A DNA stretch of 6,210 bases from Actinomycetota bacterium (lineage in GTDB: Bacteria > Actinomycetota > Actinomycetes > S36-B12 > UBA5976). A model generated the notes under the pieces. It was not told the DNA's origin. It did no database searches and saw nothing but the letters and a program-made list of their open reading frames with translations. A program made the position numbers and the translations under genes. The stretch covers positions 1-6,210 of the forward strand of contig CANJRK010000056.1 in NCBI GenBank assembly GCA_947476765.1. Direction: 5' to 3'. Of this stretch, positions 1 through 4,886 are shown piece after piece (the first letter of the stretch is position 1; each line of letters starts with the position of its first letter).

Positions 1-197
1 CACCGCACGACACCGTGCGCAAGTAAAAGTAATACGCCGGCACTAATGAGTGAGGTCCAGCCGCCAAGGGTTGCATCACCAGTATTGGCATCGACCAATA
101 CCCAAGCAAAAACTCCAATTAACCAGGCACCAATCAAGAGTGCTAGTTCTGCGGATCGTCGAGTTGAAACGCGATAGCGACTCAAAGTTTGGCTCAC
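1..197 (-). CDS. rodA: RodA/FtsW-family peptidoglycan glycosyltransferase, N-terminal fragment
   Basis: This is the 5' end of a SEDS-family (RodA/FtsW/SpoVE) gene that leaves the window at base 1; 65 full codons are visible. RodA polymerises lipid II into glycan strands in the cytoplasmic membrane, working with a class B penicillin-binding protein. The visible part has a basic N-terminus (RYRVSTRRSAEL), a first hydrophobic helix at about residues 18-35, a short loop and the start of a second helix at about 48-62. The R-x-AEL stretch before helix 1 is typical of actinobacterial RodA. The start is GTG at 197-195. Its GTGA overlaps the pstP stop by 4 bases, and a GGTGG ribosome site (205-209) lies 7 bases upstream, so translation is probably coupled. 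The conserved gene order after pstP favours RodA over FtsW. None of the catalytic core is inside the window, so the family call rests on the N-terminus and context. Confidence 0.85.
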   Translation of the reverse strand, partial: MSQTLSRYRVSTRRSAELALLIGAWLIGVFAWVLVDANTGDATLGGWTSLISAGVLLLLAHGVVR

Positions 198-1390
198 GGG
201 GTAACCACCGAACAACCCGGTGACGTTGGTGCTTGCTGACAAATTGCGGCACTGTTTTCTAGTCTCACGATTGTTGCTTGGGCATCCTCGCGACTGGCTG
301 CTTCGAGAGTCTTAAAAACTTGATCGCGCTCAAATTCAGGTAGTTGATCCACTGAAAGTGGCGAGACTTCTACCAATCGCGATAGCCCACCAGCAGGTAC
401 ACCTTGAAAAATTGCCACAACCTTGCCTTGTTCATAAACTCCAACGAACCATTGATTGGCAAGCCACCAAACCGTGCTGGCAAAGGCGACCCCAATTACT
501 GCCAAGGTAGTAAGGACGGGAGCAGCCCAGGCCTTAGTGGTCACAAACATTTCTCGATCACTAATCGAACCTTGCGATTCACCCTCATCTGGAAAGTCAA
601 TCGCAGGCAATCGAGATTGATTAGCCATATCAGCTGCCGAACCGATTAATACTGGATCAATTTCGATGCTGTCGCTCACCACATCAGCTACGACAACTGT
701 GATGTTGTCTGGCGCACCAGCAGCCATCGCCGCATCGATTAAGAGTGTTACCGCTTGTGTTAAGTCTTCTGCTGCTAAGCACTCAGTGATAGTTGCTGCG
801 TCTATTACGCCACACAACCCATCGCTGCACAGTAAGTATCGATCGCCTTCATGTGTTTCGCGGACCGACAAATCCACTTCGACCGCATGAATTCCATCTA
901 TAGCTCGCATCATTAAATTGCGTCGCGGATGAATGGCAGCTTCTTCTAATGTGATTTCACCCGAATCAACCAAGCTCTGTACAAAAGTATGGTCCTTAGT
1001 CATTTGCTGTAACTGGTTTTCTCGATAAACATAAGCGCGCGAATCCCCAACATGTGCCATGGCGATACGGTCCTCCCGCAGCGCGACAGCAGTCATAGTG
1101 GTTCCCATGCCAGCAAGATCTCGATTACCGGCAACTACGTCAGCGATATATTCACCAGAAGTAATTACTGCTTCGGCAAGCTGCCCAAGCACTTCATCAG
1201 CTCCCGATTGAGTTGCCGCAGCTACAACAGCAGCGACAGTAGCAGCGCTTGCTAACTCACCCGCTTCGTGACCGCCCATGCCATCAGCAACAACCAACAA
1301 GTCGGTCGCGGCGTAACCTGCGTCCTCGTTATTGCGTCTGATGCTGCCGATTTCGGAGCGAGCCGCAAAGCGAAGGCTCAAATTGCTCAT
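194..1390 (-). CDS. pstP: PP2C-family Ser/Thr protein phosphatase PstP, membrane-anchored
   Basis: PstP is the metal-dependent phosphatase that reverses PknA/PknB phosphorylation and so tunes cell-wall growth and division. The protein has 398 residues. The cytoplasmic PP2C domain (about 5-238) has all the family motifs: RRNNED at 18-23, DGMGGH at 36-41, GMGTT at 94-98, GDSR at 115-118, the HPRRNLMMRA segment at 154-163, SDG at 189-191 and DN at 228-229. The expected metal ligands D36, D116, D190 and D228 are present. A linker (about 240-288) leads to one transmembrane helix (about 289-311) and an extracytoplasmic tail of about 87 residues containing two cysteines, C384 and C393. It is shorter than M. 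tuberculosis PstP (about 514 residues), mainly outside the catalytic domain. The ATG shares ATGA with the fhaB stop and has no good ribosome site of its own, so it is probably translated by coupling. The rodA GTG overlaps its stop. Confidence 0.96.
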   Translation of the reverse strand: MSNLSLRFAARSEIGSIRRNNEDAGYAATDLLVVADGMGGHEAGELASAATVAAVVAAATQSGADEVLGQLAEAVITSGEYIADVVAGNRDLAGMGTTMTAVALREDRIAMAHVGDSRAYVYRENQLQQMTKDHTFVQSLVDSGEITLEEAAIHPRRNLMMRAIDGIHAVEVDLSVRETHEGDRYLLCSDGLCGVIDAATITECLAAEDLTQAVTLLIDAAMAAGAPDNITVVVADVVSDSIEIDPVLIGSAADMANQSRLPAIDFPDEGESQGSISDREMFVTTKAWAAPVLTTLAVIGVAFASTVWWLANQWFVGVYEQGKVVAIFQGVPAGGLSRLVEVSPLSVDQLPEFERDQVFKTLEAASREDAQATIVRLENSAAICQQAPTSPGCSVVTP

Positions 1391-1857
1391 GAGCTCAATT
1401 CCATGCTGGTACGTCCAATTCGCAACTGAGTACCTGGCCGAAATACCGTCGGTGCCGATACCCGATTGCGGTCTATCCAGGTTCCATTGGTGGAACCTAA
1501 ATCTTCAACGATCCAGTGATTTCCGTTTGGCGTCAGGCGAGCGTGATGGGTGCTAACAAAATCATCATCAAGAACCACTGTTGCATCTGGTGCCCGACCA
1601 ATGACAATCGCAGTGGTGCCCAGTGGAATCACGGTACCCATTAATGTGCCTTCAATAATTACCAATTTCGTAATGGCTTTTCGGGAGCGCAAAGTTGGAC
1701 GCGGACTTGGACGTCTACTTGTACGCGCTGGTGTGAGTGGCTTTGCATCACGCGGCGCCTGTAAGTCGCGTCGCAAAACTGAAACTATGGTTAGTACAAA
1801 CCACCAAAGCGCAAGCAAGAATCCAATTCGCAGGATACTTAGCAGTAGTTCAGACAT
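1387..1857 (-). CDS. fhaB: FHA-domain membrane protein FhaB (FipA)
   Basis: The 156-residue protein matches the length and architecture of M. tuberculosis FhaB/FipA (about 155 residues), a phosphothreonine-binding protein linked to cell division. A single N-terminal membrane helix (about residues 4-28) is followed by a basic, Pro/Ser/Arg-rich linker (about 29-60) and a C-terminal FHA domain (about 63-156). The domain carries the phosphopeptide-binding signature: IGR at 86-88, the STHHAR loop at 102-107 (S102, H105) and DLGSTNGT at 119-126. The fold should be cytoplasmic and tethered to the membrane, where PknA/PknB substrates are found. The ATG lies 7 bases after fhaA, and a GGTGA ribosome site overlaps the fhaA stop. 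At the other end its TGA overlaps the pstP ATG by 4 bases. Function is assigned from family and gene order; the actual binding partner cannot be read here. Confidence 0.95.
   Translation of the reverse strand: MSELLLSILRIGFLLALWWFVLTIVSVLRRDLQAPRDAKPLTPARTSRRPSPRPTLRSRKAITKLVIIEGTLMGTVIPLGTTAIVIGRAPDATVVLDDDFVSTHHARLTPNGNHWIVEDLGSTNGTWIDRNRVSAPTVFRPGTQLRIGRTSMELSS
1479..1498. repeat. Inverted repeat inside the fhaB DLGSTNGT codons
   Basis: AGGTTCCA (1479-1486) and TGGAACCT (1491-1498) are perfect 8-base arms around TTGG. They fall in the codons for the FHA signature, so the palindrome is at least partly a by-product of codon choice (GGT TCC / GGA ACC). A related copy lies in fhaA. Confidence 0.6.
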
Positions 1858-1864
1858 CGGGTAA

Positions 1865-1869
1865 TCACC
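1865..1869 (-). promoter_or_regulatory. fhaB ribosome binding site overlapping fhaA stop
   Basis: GGTGA on the minus strand ends 7 bases before the fhaB ATG and contains the fhaA TGA. It supports the start chosen for fhaB and suggests that ribosomes ending fhaA help initiate fhaB. Confidence 0.6.
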
Positions 1870-2587
1870 GACTCTTGTAAGTAAGAGTTATGTTTCCAAT
1901 TTTAATTATCGAACCGTCACGCAAAATAGTTTCAGTTGCGCGAGTACCGTCAACAACAGTTCCATTAGTGGAACCTAAATCGCGAATCAAAACTTCCGAA
2001 CCCAGAACGATCGCACAATGTAAACGACTCACGCTTGTGTCATCAATTTGAATATCGGCTTCTACACCTCGACCAATGTTTGTCACTGACTTGATGATGT
2101 TAAATTCTTCCCCAGTTATTGAAACTAAGTGTGGGGCTGCTTCTGGGGTAAACGCACTCATTGGAACTTGTGGTGTTAAGTCGGGGCTTGCGGCTTGTAC
2201 GTTCACTGCTTCAGGTGGTCGCGGAGCAGCAGTGCTGCGAATTCGAAACACTCCAGTCTCAAGTGCTGAGTCCTGATCAAAGGAAACATGCGATCCATCA
2301 ACAGTCGTGTATCGCTGTTCACTGACGTAAGCATCTGCCAATGTGCTTAGTTCGGTACTTAAGGTAAGAAAGTAAGGCGCAAGTCGTTCATGATCAACTT
2401 CACCAAGCTCAATTATGAATATGTTTGGGACTACAGTTTGCCCGGCTATGGTGTCGGCGCGGTTATCAATTTCTTGTTGCAAAGCAGCACCCAGTTCAAC
2501 AGGCTGAACTTCGGACTTAAAGGCCTTGGAAAATGAGCCATTCACAATTCGGTCTAAGCGCTGTTCCAGGTTGTCGAGTAAGCCCAT
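1865..2587 (-). CDS. fhaA: DUF3662 and FHA domain protein FhaA
   Basis: FhaA is a cytoplasmic phosphothreonine reader; in mycobacteria it binds phosphorylated MviN/MurJ and other cell-wall regulators. The 240-residue protein has an N-terminal DUF3662 (FhaA_N) domain at about 1-118, recognisable from MGLLDNLEQRLDRIVNGSF and the later VVPNIFIIEL and YTTVDGSHVSFDQD segments. A short linker (about 119-155) leads to a C-terminal FHA domain (about 160-240) with IGR at 171-173, SVSRLH at 185-190 and DLGSTNGT at 203-210. M. tuberculosis FhaA is about 527 residues because its Gly/Pro/Tyr-rich linker is nearly 300 residues; here almost all of that is absent, leaving the two folded domains. The start is fixed by a strong AAGGAG site 5 bases upstream of ATG. 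It is the first gene of the operon, read away from the divergent tRNA-Leu. Confidence 0.96.
   Translation of the reverse strand: MGLLDNLEQRLDRIVNGSFSKAFKSEVQPVELGAALQQEIDNRADTIAGQTVVPNIFIIELGEVDHERLAPYFLTLSTELSTLADAYVSEQRYTTVDGSHVSFDQDSALETGVFRIRSTAAPRPPEAVNVQAASPDLTPQVPMSAFTPEAAPHLVSITGEEFNIIKSVTNIGRGVEADIQIDDTSVSRLHCAIVLGSEVLIRDLGSTNGTVVDGTRATETILRDGSIIKIGNITLTYKSR
1959..1981. repeat. Copy of the FHA-motif repeat in fhaA
   Basis: These 23 bases match 1481-1503 in fhaB at all but one position. The copy contains a 6-base inverted repeat (GTTCCA at 1959-1964, TGGAAC at 1969-1974). Both copies encode the DLGSTNG part of the FHA signature with the same codons. Confidence 0.6.
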
Positions 2588-2592
2588 AGTGA

Positions 2593-2598
2593 CTCCTT
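2593..2598 (-). promoter_or_regulatory. fhaA ribosome binding site
   Basis: AAGGAG on the minus strand, 5 bases before the ATG, is the strongest Shine-Dalgarno match I found in the window. It fixes the fhaA start and shows that the operon's first message has a leader, in contrast to the plus-strand genes on the right. Confidence 0.8.
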
Positions 2599-2683
2599 GG
2601 TTTGACGCAAAATGCGGGAAATCTAAGTTTTTCGCTGCGCCTAATTCTACTTGGCATAGGTAAAAGCCCCGTAATTTAAGGAT

Positions 2684-2713
2684 TTATCACCTCTGTAGGG
2701 GGCAAGGTAGAGT
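2684..2713 (+). promoter_or_regulatory. Putative promoter of tRNA-Leu
   Basis: TTATCA (2684-2689, four of six matches to TTGACA), an 18-base spacer and TAGAGT (2708-2713, fitting TANNNT) would start transcription near base 2720, a few bases before the mature tRNA 5' end at 2724. This is inferred from position and weak consensus only. Confidence 0.45.
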
Positions 2714-2723
2714 TTGATTTCTT

Positions 2724-2810
2724 GCGCGAGTGGCGGAATTGGCAGACGCGCTGGCTTCAGGTGCCAGTGCCTTCACGGGCGTAGGGGTTCAAGTCCCCTC
2801 TCGCGCACCA
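2724..2810 (+). tRNA. tRNA-Leu (anticodon CAG)
   Basis: A complete class II tRNA of 87 bases including an encoded CCA. The acceptor stem GCGCGAG (2724-2730) pairs with CTCGCGC (2800-2806), followed by discriminator A2807 and CCA at 2808-2810. The anticodon stem CTGGC/GCCAG (2751-2755 with 2763-2767) encloses a 7-base loop with anticodon CAG at 2758-2760, which reads CUG. The long variable arm (about 2768-2782, TGCC/GGGC stem) is typical of tRNA-Leu. The T arm AGGGG/CCCCT encloses TTCAAGT. The A discriminator also agrees with leucine. From memory, M. tuberculosis also has a tRNA-Leu beside fhaA, so this neighbourhood may be conserved. Confidence 0.97.
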
Positions 2811-2842
2811 TTTAGAGTAAAAATCCATAGAAATAAGCATTT

Positions 2843-2869
2843 TTGAGGTTACCGTATCTGGCTTAGGGT
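2843..2869 (+). promoter_or_regulatory. Putative leaderless promoter of the EEP-family gene
   Basis: TAGGGT (2864-2869) fits the TANNNT -10 pattern and ends 7 bases before the ATG at 2877, so transcription would start at or next to the start codon. A TTGAGG at 2843-2848 is a possible -35 box, although its 15-base spacer is short. No Shine-Dalgarno sequence sits at proper spacing. Expression by read-through from the tRNA 66 bases upstream is the alternative. Confidence 0.45.
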
Positions 2870-2876
2870 AGAGACC

Positions 2877-4058
2877 ATGGGAAAAAATCAGGTGAACCGC
2901 GGCAAGCGGCGGGCACCTAAGCCCCCTGATCATTCGATCTTCACAGATTTTCGCCAGAGCAATCTAATGGCGATCCCTATCTTCATAGTTATTGCTGCCC
3001 TGATTGCAGTACCAGCTGCCTCTAACTGGGCACCCCAAAGTAATAACGCAGTTCCAACTATCAGTCCCGCTCCAACGTTGGTAGTACCTGAACCTTCAAT
3101 TGCCCCGACTGTCATGCCAATTTCAACATTAACTTTTGCCACCTTCAATATTGCCAAGCCAAACAACACTGCAGTGCCAGCCTGGAAGAAGCGTCGCGAA
3201 GCGATCGGCCGCACCATAAATGAATCAAACTCTGACGTAATTGGATTACAAGAGGCAACTGCGCGCATGGTTACAGGTCAGGGCGGCAAGCGAATGACGC
3301 ATTGGCAAGACGTGCAGGCTATGGCAAAAGCTGGTGGTTATGTGTCAACAGATCCCGAAGTCGACACCTGCAAATCAAGTAGCTGCATTAACTCTGCGCA
3401 CATCTTGTTTAAGTCTGACAAAGTCAAGCAGATTGACTTGCCTGGCAAACTACCTGCAGCAGGACGCGGCCGACTTTCCGACATAGTTAAGGGTCTGAAA
3501 TATGCCAAGAACCGAGAATTTAGTTGGGCTTATCTCGAAGGATTAAATGGCACCGGAACTTTCTTGGCTGTGAGTGTTCATTTGAATAACGAGAAAAATG
3601 CCCGTGGCAAGAAAGATCGCGAACTGGTTGGGAAAGGGTTCACAACTTGGGCTAAAAAGTTAAACAAAGCCAGTGGACTTAACGGGGTTCCGATGATTCT
3701 GATGGGCGACTTTAACTCATATGACAACCGGGAACCTAAAGGAATGCTTTATGAACTTGCTGCTGATGGTTGGAAAGATTCATTTGAAGCTCCGAATAAT
3801 GAATTTAAATTTTTTGGAGATGCATACACAACTTCCTACACCAAAGGCAATCGCTCAGGTTGGCCTAAAAGACCAATCAAGTCTGGGGATCCAGTTCGAA
3901 TCGATTACATTATGTATTTCGGCGAGCGCTTGCATGCAGATGCTTATCAAGTTGCACTTCGTCTAAAAGATGATGGCACATTTGATAATAAATATCGTGG
4001 GTCCGATCACATGATGGTGCAAGCCATTATTAGGTTTGACCAAGTTGCAACTCCCTAA
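2877..4058 (+). CDS. Exported membrane-anchored endonuclease/exonuclease/phosphatase-family protein
   Basis: The 393-residue protein belongs to the EEP superfamily (DNase I, exonuclease III, sphingomyelinase and phosphoinositide phosphatases), which hydrolyses phosphodiester or phosphomonoester bonds using a metal ion. A basic cytoplasmic tail (1-30) precedes one hydrophobic helix (about 31-48), a signal anchor or uncleaved signal peptide, then a Pro/Ser/Thr-rich spacer (about 50-83) and the catalytic domain (about 84-388). All the core motifs are visible: FN at 90-91, QE at 125-126, H235, GDFN at 277-280, RIDYI at 341-345 and SDH at 376-378. C165 and C170 could form a disulfide outside the cell. 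It probably acts at the outer face of the membrane on nucleic acid, phospholipid or another phosphoester; the substrate cannot be read from the motifs. An alternative start at Met31 would give a conventional signal peptide, but the promoter-like TAGGGT favours Met1. Its stop overlaps the convergent minus-strand gene. Confidence 0.9.
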   Translation: MGKNQVNRGKRRAPKPPDHSIFTDFRQSNLMAIPIFIVIAALIAVPAASNWAPQSNNAVPTISPAPTLVVPEPSIAPTVMPISTLTFATFNIAKPNNTAVPAWKKRREAIGRTINESNSDVIGLQEATARMVTGQGGKRMTHWQDVQAMAKAGGYVSTDPEVDTCKSSSCINSAHILFKSDKVKQIDLPGKLPAAGRGRLSDIVKGLKYAKNREFSWAYLEGLNGTGTFLAVSVHLNNEKNARGKKDRELVGKGFTTWAKKLNKASGLNGVPMILMGDFNSYDNREPKGMLYELAADGWKDSFEAPNNEFKFFGDAYTTSYTKGNRSGWPKRPIKSGDPVRIDYIMYFGERLHADAYQVALRLKDDGTFDNKYRGSDHMMVQAIIRFDQVATP

Positions 4059-4291
4059 GCCGCAAAGGCCACCACAAGTAGGGCAGTTACCGATATGGCA
4101 ACAGCTGTAATACCAAGTTTGGTTGTTAATCGCCTAGATATAGTGGGCATGAAAGTCCCCGCAATAAGCAATAAACCAAATATCCAAAGCGGTGCACCTT
4201 TTGCGAACGAATTCTGATAGCGCCAATTGATTAGTCCAATAGCAATCAGCAGGTAACCTGCCCATCTCATATTCATAATTATGGTTTCCAT
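4055..4291 (-). CDS. Small three-helix membrane protein, function unknown
   Basis: I do not recognise a family. The 78-residue reading from ATG at 4291 starts METIIMNMRW and has three hydrophobic helices at about residues 8-23, 33-51 and 59-78. Short loops WRYQNSFAKGAP and SRRLTTK separate them; the basic second loop would be expected on the cytoplasmic side. Regular helix-loop spacing with charged residues confined to loops suggests a real membrane protein rather than a chance frame. A GGTGA (4300-4296) sits 4 bases before this ATG, and TAGTGT (4317-4312) could be its -10 box. The frame stays open to an ATG at 4390, giving 111 residues, but that start would overlap the glutathione peroxidase gene and its promoter; an ATG at 4351 has no ribosome site. 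Its TAG stop shares bases with the TAA of the convergent EEP gene. Existence is likely; function is open. Confidence 0.65.
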   Translation of the reverse strand: METIIMNMRWAGYLLIAIGLINWRYQNSFAKGAPLWIFGLLLIAGTFMPTISRRLTTKLGITAVAISVTALLVVAFAA

Positions 4292-4295
4292 ATAG

Positions 4296-4317
4296 TCACC
4301 ATATCGGGCTAACACTA
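4296..4317 (-). promoter_or_regulatory. Putative promoter and ribosome site of the small membrane protein
   Basis: On the minus strand TAGTGT (4317-4312) fits TANNNT and is followed by GGTGA (4300-4296), 4 bases before the ATG at 4291. Together they favour the 78-residue start. The gap to gpx (4292-4371) would therefore carry divergent promoters. Confidence 0.35.
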
Positions 4318-4336
4318 TTTCGGCTTCGATTAGCGG

Positions 4337-4365
4337 TTGCTTGGATTGCATTAGCAGAGGATTAT
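4337..4365 (+). promoter_or_regulatory. Putative leaderless promoter of gpx
   Basis: GATTAT (4360-4365, four of six matches to TATAAT) ends 6 bases before the ATG at 4372, with TTGCTT (4337-4342) 17 bases upstream as a weak -35. A GGAG at 4366-4369 lies only 2 bases from the ATG, too close to serve as a ribosome site, while GAGG at 4357-4360 is rather far. Leaderless initiation fits, but the evidence is weak. Confidence 0.35.
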
Positions 4366-4371
4366 GGAGAC

Positions 4372-4863
4372 ATGACCACAGCAAATTCAATTTATGATCT
4401 CGAATTTACGAATAATCGGGGTGAGAAGGTTTCGCTCGCAGATTATTCTGGCAAGCCGATTTTGGTAGTAAATACTGCAAGTAAGTGTGGATTCACACCG
4501 CAGTATGAAGGTCTGCAGAAACTTCATGAAGAGTTTCGGGAACAAGGCTTAATAGTCCTTGGCTTTCCGTGTGATCAGTTTGCTCATCAAGAACCGGGAA
4601 ATGACCAAGAAATTGTCGAATTTTGCAAAGTCAATTTTGGCGTGGATTTTCAACTTTCCCAAAAAGTTAACGTAAATGGCAAAGATGCACACCCAGTCTT
4701 CCAGTTTCTAAAGAGTCACTCCAAAGGGTTGTTGGGCGGTGCGATTAAGTGGAATTTCACCAAATTCCTAATTGCGCCAGATGGCCAAACCATAAAGCGC
4801 TTTTCACCAAAGACTGTGCCTGCTGAAATTCGCTCTGACATCAAGTCTCTGATCGCCAAGTAA
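4372..4863 (+). CDS. gpx: Glutathione peroxidase family protein (thioredoxin-dependent Cys type)
   Basis: The 163-residue protein has the usual length and motifs of bacterial GPx-like peroxidases, which reduce hydrogen peroxide and lipid hydroperoxides in the cytoplasm. The peroxidatic cysteine is C39 in NTASKCGFT, with cysteine rather than selenocysteine. The other tetrad residues are Q73 in HQEPG and W127-N128 in KWNFTKFL. C85, in EFCKVNFGV, sits where 2-Cys enzymes keep the resolving cysteine, so the reductant is probably thioredoxin or, in an actinobacterium, another thiol system, rather than glutathione. The conserved FPCNQF motif reads FPCDQF here (65-70). No signal peptide is present. 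It is divergent from the small membrane gene and followed after 23 bases by pmmB, with which it may share transcription. Confidence 0.95.
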   Translation: MTTANSIYDLEFTNNRGEKVSLADYSGKPILVVNTASKCGFTPQYEGLQKLHEEFREQGLIVLGFPCDQFAHQEPGNDQEIVEFCKVNFGVDFQLSQKVNVNGKDAHPVFQFLKSHSKGLLGGAIKWNFTKFLIAPDGQTIKRFSPKTVPAEIRSDIKSLIAK

Positions 4864-4870
4864 AGCATTC

Positions 4871-4885
4871 GCTCTACGCTAGAGC
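4871..4885. repeat. Short perfect palindrome between gpx and pmmB
   Basis: GCTCTA (4871-4876) and TAGAGC (4880-4885) are perfect inverted arms around CGC. The element ends one base before the pmmB GTG and covers the proposed -10 hexamer TACGCT. There is no T run after it, so it is not a standard intrinsic terminator. It could be an operator, an RNA hairpin masking the start, or chance. Confidence 0.5.
4875..4880 (+). promoter_or_regulatory. Putative -10 hexamer of pmmB
   Basis: TACGCT fits TANNNT and ends 6 bases before the GTG start, which would give a leaderless message. No -35 box is recognisable at 17 bases upstream (within the gpx 3' end), so this rests on the hexamer and its spacing. 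Confidence 0.35.
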
Positions 4886-4886
4886 A

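Larger units (their letters stand above)
2588..2723. promoter_or_regulatory. Divergent promoter region, fhaA operon / tRNA-Leu
   Basis: This 136-base gap holds no gene and must carry both outward promoters. On the minus strand, TAGAAT (2649-2644) and TAGATT (2625-2620) fit the actinobacterial TANNNT -10 pattern for fhaA, giving leaders of roughly 50 or 25 bases, but neither has a convincing -35 box. The plus-strand promoter for the tRNA is listed separately. The existence of the region is sure; the exact fhaA promoter is a guess. Confidence 0.45.

Noticed and set aside
404..1864. Several plus-strand frames of 67-104 codons opposite pstP and fhaB
   Set aside because: All are shadows of well-supported minus-strand genes, with no recognisable domain or initiation signal.
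2606..2616. CGCA-AAA-TGCG hairpin just upstream of the fhaA ribosome site
   Set aside because: Four-base arms are expected often by chance, and nothing else suggests a riboswitch or attenuator.
2783..2810. tRNA-Leu 3' end as an attachment site for an integrated element
   Set aside because: No second copy of the tRNA 3' end and no integrase or phage gene is visible; the flanking genes are ordinary chromosomal ones.
2819..2844. AAAAAT ... ATTTTT inverted arms after the tRNA as a possible terminator
   Set aside because: The arms contain no G or C and the loop is 14 bases, so the stem would be too weak for intrinsic termination.
2930..3268. Minus-strand 112-residue frame with hydrophobic stretches inside the EEP gene
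   Set aside because: It lies wholly opposite the signal-anchor and Pro-rich part of a clear gene; its hydrophobicity mirrors the codons of the other strand, and it has no ribosome site or family likeness.
4292..4390. Longer 111-residue version of the small membrane protein starting at 4390
   Set aside because: The added N-terminus would overlap the gpx start and promoter, lacks a ribosome site and adds no membrane helix; the start at 4291 has GGTGA upstream.
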